Part shown: one piece after another, positions 9,153 to 11,529 of the stretch
Layout of the letters: every line of letters begins with the position of its first letter
Position numbering within the stretch: the first letter of the stretch is position 1
Translations under genes and position numbers: made by a program
Notes under the pieces: model-generated
What the model saw: the letters and a program-made list of their open reading frames with translations, nothing else
Told to the model about the DNA's origin: nothing
Databases searched by the model: none
Source of the DNA: Paraglomus occultum
Lineage: Eukaryota; Glomeromycota; Glomeromycetes; Paraglomerales; Paraglomeraceae
NCBI GenBank assembly: GCA_910592205.1
Contig: CAJVPJ010001196.1
Span: forward strand, 1 to 11,529
Direction of reading: 5' to 3'
DNA: 11,529 bases

Positions 9153-9750
9153 CGCTTCTTGAAAAGTACTATTCAGTTTTCTAATAGATGCGTCTCATTT
9201 TACTGGAAACGCTTAATCTAATCGCCGATACCATAGTGAATTGCGCAATATTTATTTACAAGGTGATGAAAGGTTTCTAACCAGTTTATATACGAGACAT
9301 ATCCGTCAATTATTGGAAGTTTTATCAAGGAAGATTAGGATAAAATTTAGAAACCAAGTCTGAAAAATTCCCATACCTGAAAATTCACAGACTATGTGCG
9401 CCGTATTCTGACTCGCGCTCTCGCCTTTATTGTGAGTGGCACGCGAAAACTACACCTGAAAATGTGTTCAGCGGTTATGGTTCTCGAAAATTGGGGTGAA
9501 TGATTTTGTTGGATTTGAACCGGGACGCAAGAAGAAAGAATGTTTGGATGATACGATGATCGACTACGTCGAGGTGAACCTGCCCTCAATCATGCTTACC
9601 ATATTGTTGAGCGAAAACGAAACAACTTATTTGAATTTAAGTATCATATTTCGTATATCAATTATTAATTTTACTATCGACATTATGTTCTGCGTTTGCA
9701 ACAACAATGTGTCTGCTAATAGGCATATAGAATCATTCCTATTGTTTATA

Positions 9751-10221
9751 TCAAGCCTCCCACTGCATCACTGCTTGATCAGCTACTGATGTTCCTGATT
9801 CCTCTTTGTACTTGTAATATTCTTCCACTTGCGCTTGAATATCTTCTTTCTCAAGAGCTAACATACGTTCGACTTCCTCGCTTGCAAACATACTTTCGAC
9901 TTCTAAAAATGGTCAGGATAAGTAGATGAACGCCTGTAACGTTACATAGATGTGATTAGACCTACCTTGCAAAAGCTGTTCTTCCATTGAAGCCAGTTCT
10001 TCTATTGAAGCCATATCTAAATCAGAGAAGAATGGGGTTGTCGCTTTGAATGTCTCCCATTCATGTCTCAGCCCGATATTTCTGTTTGCGTCCACAACGG
10101 TATTCCTGGCTTTTTCCCATAATAAAAATTGTACTTTTAATTTGTCCTTCTTTATCGATGTAACATGTTTTCTTTTTACGCTCTCTCGCGTTCTATGATA
10201 AAGGATTGGTTGACGATGCAT
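9751..10221 (-). CDS. Small charged helical protein, 2 exons; weakly RPA-interacting-protein-like
   Basis: Exon 1 is 10221-9966 and exon 2 is 9902-9751, split by a 63-nt intron (GTAGGT...TTTTTAG, with CTGAC near the 3' end as a likely branch point). Joined, they give 135 aa ending in TGA at 9753-9751. The N-terminal half is basic (RESVKRKH, KKDKLK) and contains LLWEKARNTVVDANR. The second half is acidic, Glu/Met-rich and likely helical or coiled coil (SIEELASMEEQLLQEVESM, residues about 72-90, then KEDIQAQVEEYYKYKEE). The order of a basic N-terminus followed by a Glu-rich helix ending in an EEY..YKEE...QWE segment resembles the N-terminal and central regions of RPA-interacting proteins, which carry RPA into the nucleus. 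Those proteins end in a Cys-rich zinc finger that is absent here. The splice model is well supported because both exons continue one coherent frame; the family is a guess. No signal peptide or membrane segment is seen. Confidence 0.7.
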
Positions 10222-11345
10222 GTGAAGGGTTAAAGTAATGTGGTATGAGTGAATGAATGCTTTAATTTTTCCTAGTGATATTTTTAATTATTATTACAAT
10301 ATTATTATTGACCGTACATACTAATCAACCAAGTATCGTGCTTCCTATTACTATTAATGGCTAGCGATCGTCATGAAGCATGGGCCCGTAACAAAAAATG
10401 GTTGTGTGGCTGGAAAATGAACTAAACATTTAATAATAATAGTAATTTAAGACTTTATTGCCTAATACTAACTACTGATATACTTACAACATACATGCAA
10501 AAGCATATTCATATGGAGGTGCAATAAAGAGCTTGGCTAAAGAGCCTTATATGGAAAGTATTCTGTCAAAAGATGTAGAAATTGTTCGTATTTACCATGA
10601 CAGTATAAGTAACAATAATTTTGTGTCAATTTGAAAAAAATAACGATAAATCTAAGCCTACTATAAAGCTGTAATGACAGTAATAAGTCACACATATTTA
10701 CATACATACATTTTGTTAAACTCGTCAATTACAATATAGTTTTTGAAAAGTAGCTTCAGAGCGGCACAAAAATTATGTTGTTTGCTTAGTATATACGGCT
10801 GATAATAATGGAGACTTTCCATGTTTTACAATGCTTTTTGGTGCGAGTTTATAATGCCACGCGTTCATGGTACTGTAACATAAAACAAATGCTATAACGA
10901 AAGACCAACTGTTGCTACTGTCATGGATTACCCAAGTTCCAGAAAAAGTGTCAATTGCATTACTTAATTGTTGTAATACTCAACTCTTGAAACGAGCAAT
11001 AGATCTATCATGTCCACAAGCTTGTACGTATGTTTTTCATTAGTAATGCTAACGTTTGTACCATTGTGCCATTCGACGAATATGTAAAAGTGATATTGTC
11101 CACGTAAAAACTGAGCCATTGTTTTAACGGGTGCAAATTTTGTTTTTTTTTTTTCTCTCCCTACGTATCAACACAGTAATTATCGCAAGCTTGTTAGCTC
11201 AATTTAAATCTTGCGATGTTGGTAATAGTAACGGTAAGGTAGCTAACTTTAACAAATTACTTTACGAGGGAAAGTTAACATAAAAAATGTTAATTATGGC
11301 GCTCTGTCTGCGTATAAACAGTGGTACACATAATAATAGTTGTAT
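10222..11345. other. AT-rich intergenic stretch, no gene seen
   Basis: Only short open frames occur on either strand. The part next to 10222 should hold the promoter of the small minus-strand gene. Visible items are a T run followed by pyrimidines at about 11142-11160 and a spaced 7-bp inverted repeat GTTAGCT/AGCTAAC near 11193-11247. Neither has a clear role. Confidence 0.5.
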
Positions 11346-11381
11346 GTCAGATCGGAATTTATGTCAATTCCGAAGTGATAT
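11346..11381. repeat. Diverged tandem copy of the inverted-repeat arm, with its own hairpin
   Basis: This 36-nt unit directly precedes the left arm at 11382 and matches it at roughly 29 of 37 aligned positions in the same orientation, starting GTCAGATCGGAATTT. Inside it TCGGAATT (11352-11359) and AATTCCGA (11366-11373) form a perfect 8-bp stem with a 6-nt loop. It looks like an older copy of the same repeat unit. Confidence 0.6.
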
Positions 11382-11529
11382 GTCAAATCAGAATTTTATG
11401 TCGCTTCCAAACTGACATGTGTCAGATGAGAGAATAGAAAATTAGCAGTGATAATAAATATGACAATGTTTTATTGAATAATATATTGTCGTATGTCAGT
11501 TTGGAAGCGACATAAAATTCTGATCTGAC
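11382..11529. mobile_element. 37-bp inverted repeat with 74-nt spacer, MITE/foldback-like
   Basis: The left arm 11382-11418 and right arm 11493-11529 are reverse complements at 36 of 37 positions. The spacer (11419-11492) is AT-rich and has no coding capacity, and the right arm ends at the last base of the window. Near-identical arms around a short AT-rich core are typical of miniature inverted-repeat or foldback elements moved by a transposase encoded elsewhere. No target-site duplication can be checked because the right flank is missing, so the true ends are unknown. Confidence 0.6.

Larger units (their letters stand above)
8710..9750. other. Intergenic stretch between convergent genes
   Basis: The MLKL-like gene (plus) and the small gene at 9751-10221 (minus) converge here, so both 3' UTRs lie inside. 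There is no secure gene. Items of note are a possible eroded Sel1 repeat (8847-8903), a perfect 14-bp palindrome (9139-9152) and a coding-like patch on the plus strand (9460-9573); each is treated under findings. Confidence 0.55.

Noticed and set aside
9511-9521. GGATTTGAACC, on the minus strand GGTTCAAATCC, which matches a tRNA B box
   Set aside because: The flanking bases do not form a T stem, and no acceptor stem, anticodon arm or A box can be placed at the right distance.
9392-9589. Minus-strand frame with CVPVQ and FRCSFRV, read as a decayed zinc finger completing the small gene at 9751-10221
   Set aside because: The Cys pairs needed for zinc binding are not present, no splice path links it convincingly, and the opposite strand has a better coding pattern here.

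Overview
The window looks like nuclear DNA of a filamentous fungus, most likely an arbuscular mycorrhizal fungus or close relative (Glomeromycotina). The sequence is AT-rich, with loosely packed genes on both strands and short GT-AG introns (63-161 nt). The protein types fit that group: kinase-like proteins with Sel1 repeats and a Cys-rich kinase-like protein, with a single-exon BTB protein alongside. The assignment comes from protein style and recalled family features, not from a search.

Layout. (1) 1-466, minus strand: the first 155 codons of a kinase-like protein that runs off the left edge. (2) 467-4256: about 3.8 kb with no securely supported gene. It holds one hairpin followed by a T15 tract and one weak candidate for a small mitochondrial ribosomal protein gene (3235-3567, minus). 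(3) 4257-5114, minus: an intronless BTB/POZ protein of 285 aa. (4) 5115-6079: a shared upstream region between the BTB gene and the next gene, which diverge head to head. (5) 6080-8709, plus: the main gene of the window, four exons encoding 757 aa. Its domains are an MLKL-like four-helix bundle, a degenerate protein kinase domain and C-terminal Sel1 repeats. (6) 8710-9750: no secure gene; a poly(A) signal, a possible eroded Sel1 repeat, a 14-bp GC palindrome and a coding-like patch. (7) 9751-10221, minus: a two-exon gene for a small charged, coiled-coil-like protein of 135 aa. It weakly resembles the central part of RPA-interacting proteins but lacks their zinc finger. (8) 10222-11345: no gene seen. 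(9) 11346-11529: a 37-bp inverted repeat with a 74-nt spacer plus a diverged extra unit, resembling a foldback or MITE element cut by the window end.

Main point. The four-exon gene has the same core design as metazoan MLKL, the executioner of necroptosis: a four-helix bundle joined by a brace helix to a pseudokinase. Here a Sel1-repeat tail is added. The kinase-like domain lacks the beta3 lysine and the DFG aspartate, and apparently the alphaC glutamate, but keeps the catalytic-loop aspartate and the APE motif. This suggests a signal-gated, membrane-targeting cell-death or scaffold protein rather than an active kinase. The partial gene at the left edge is also kinase-like and appears to lack its beta3 lysine. 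The window may therefore sample an expanded family of pseudokinase-type signalling proteins.
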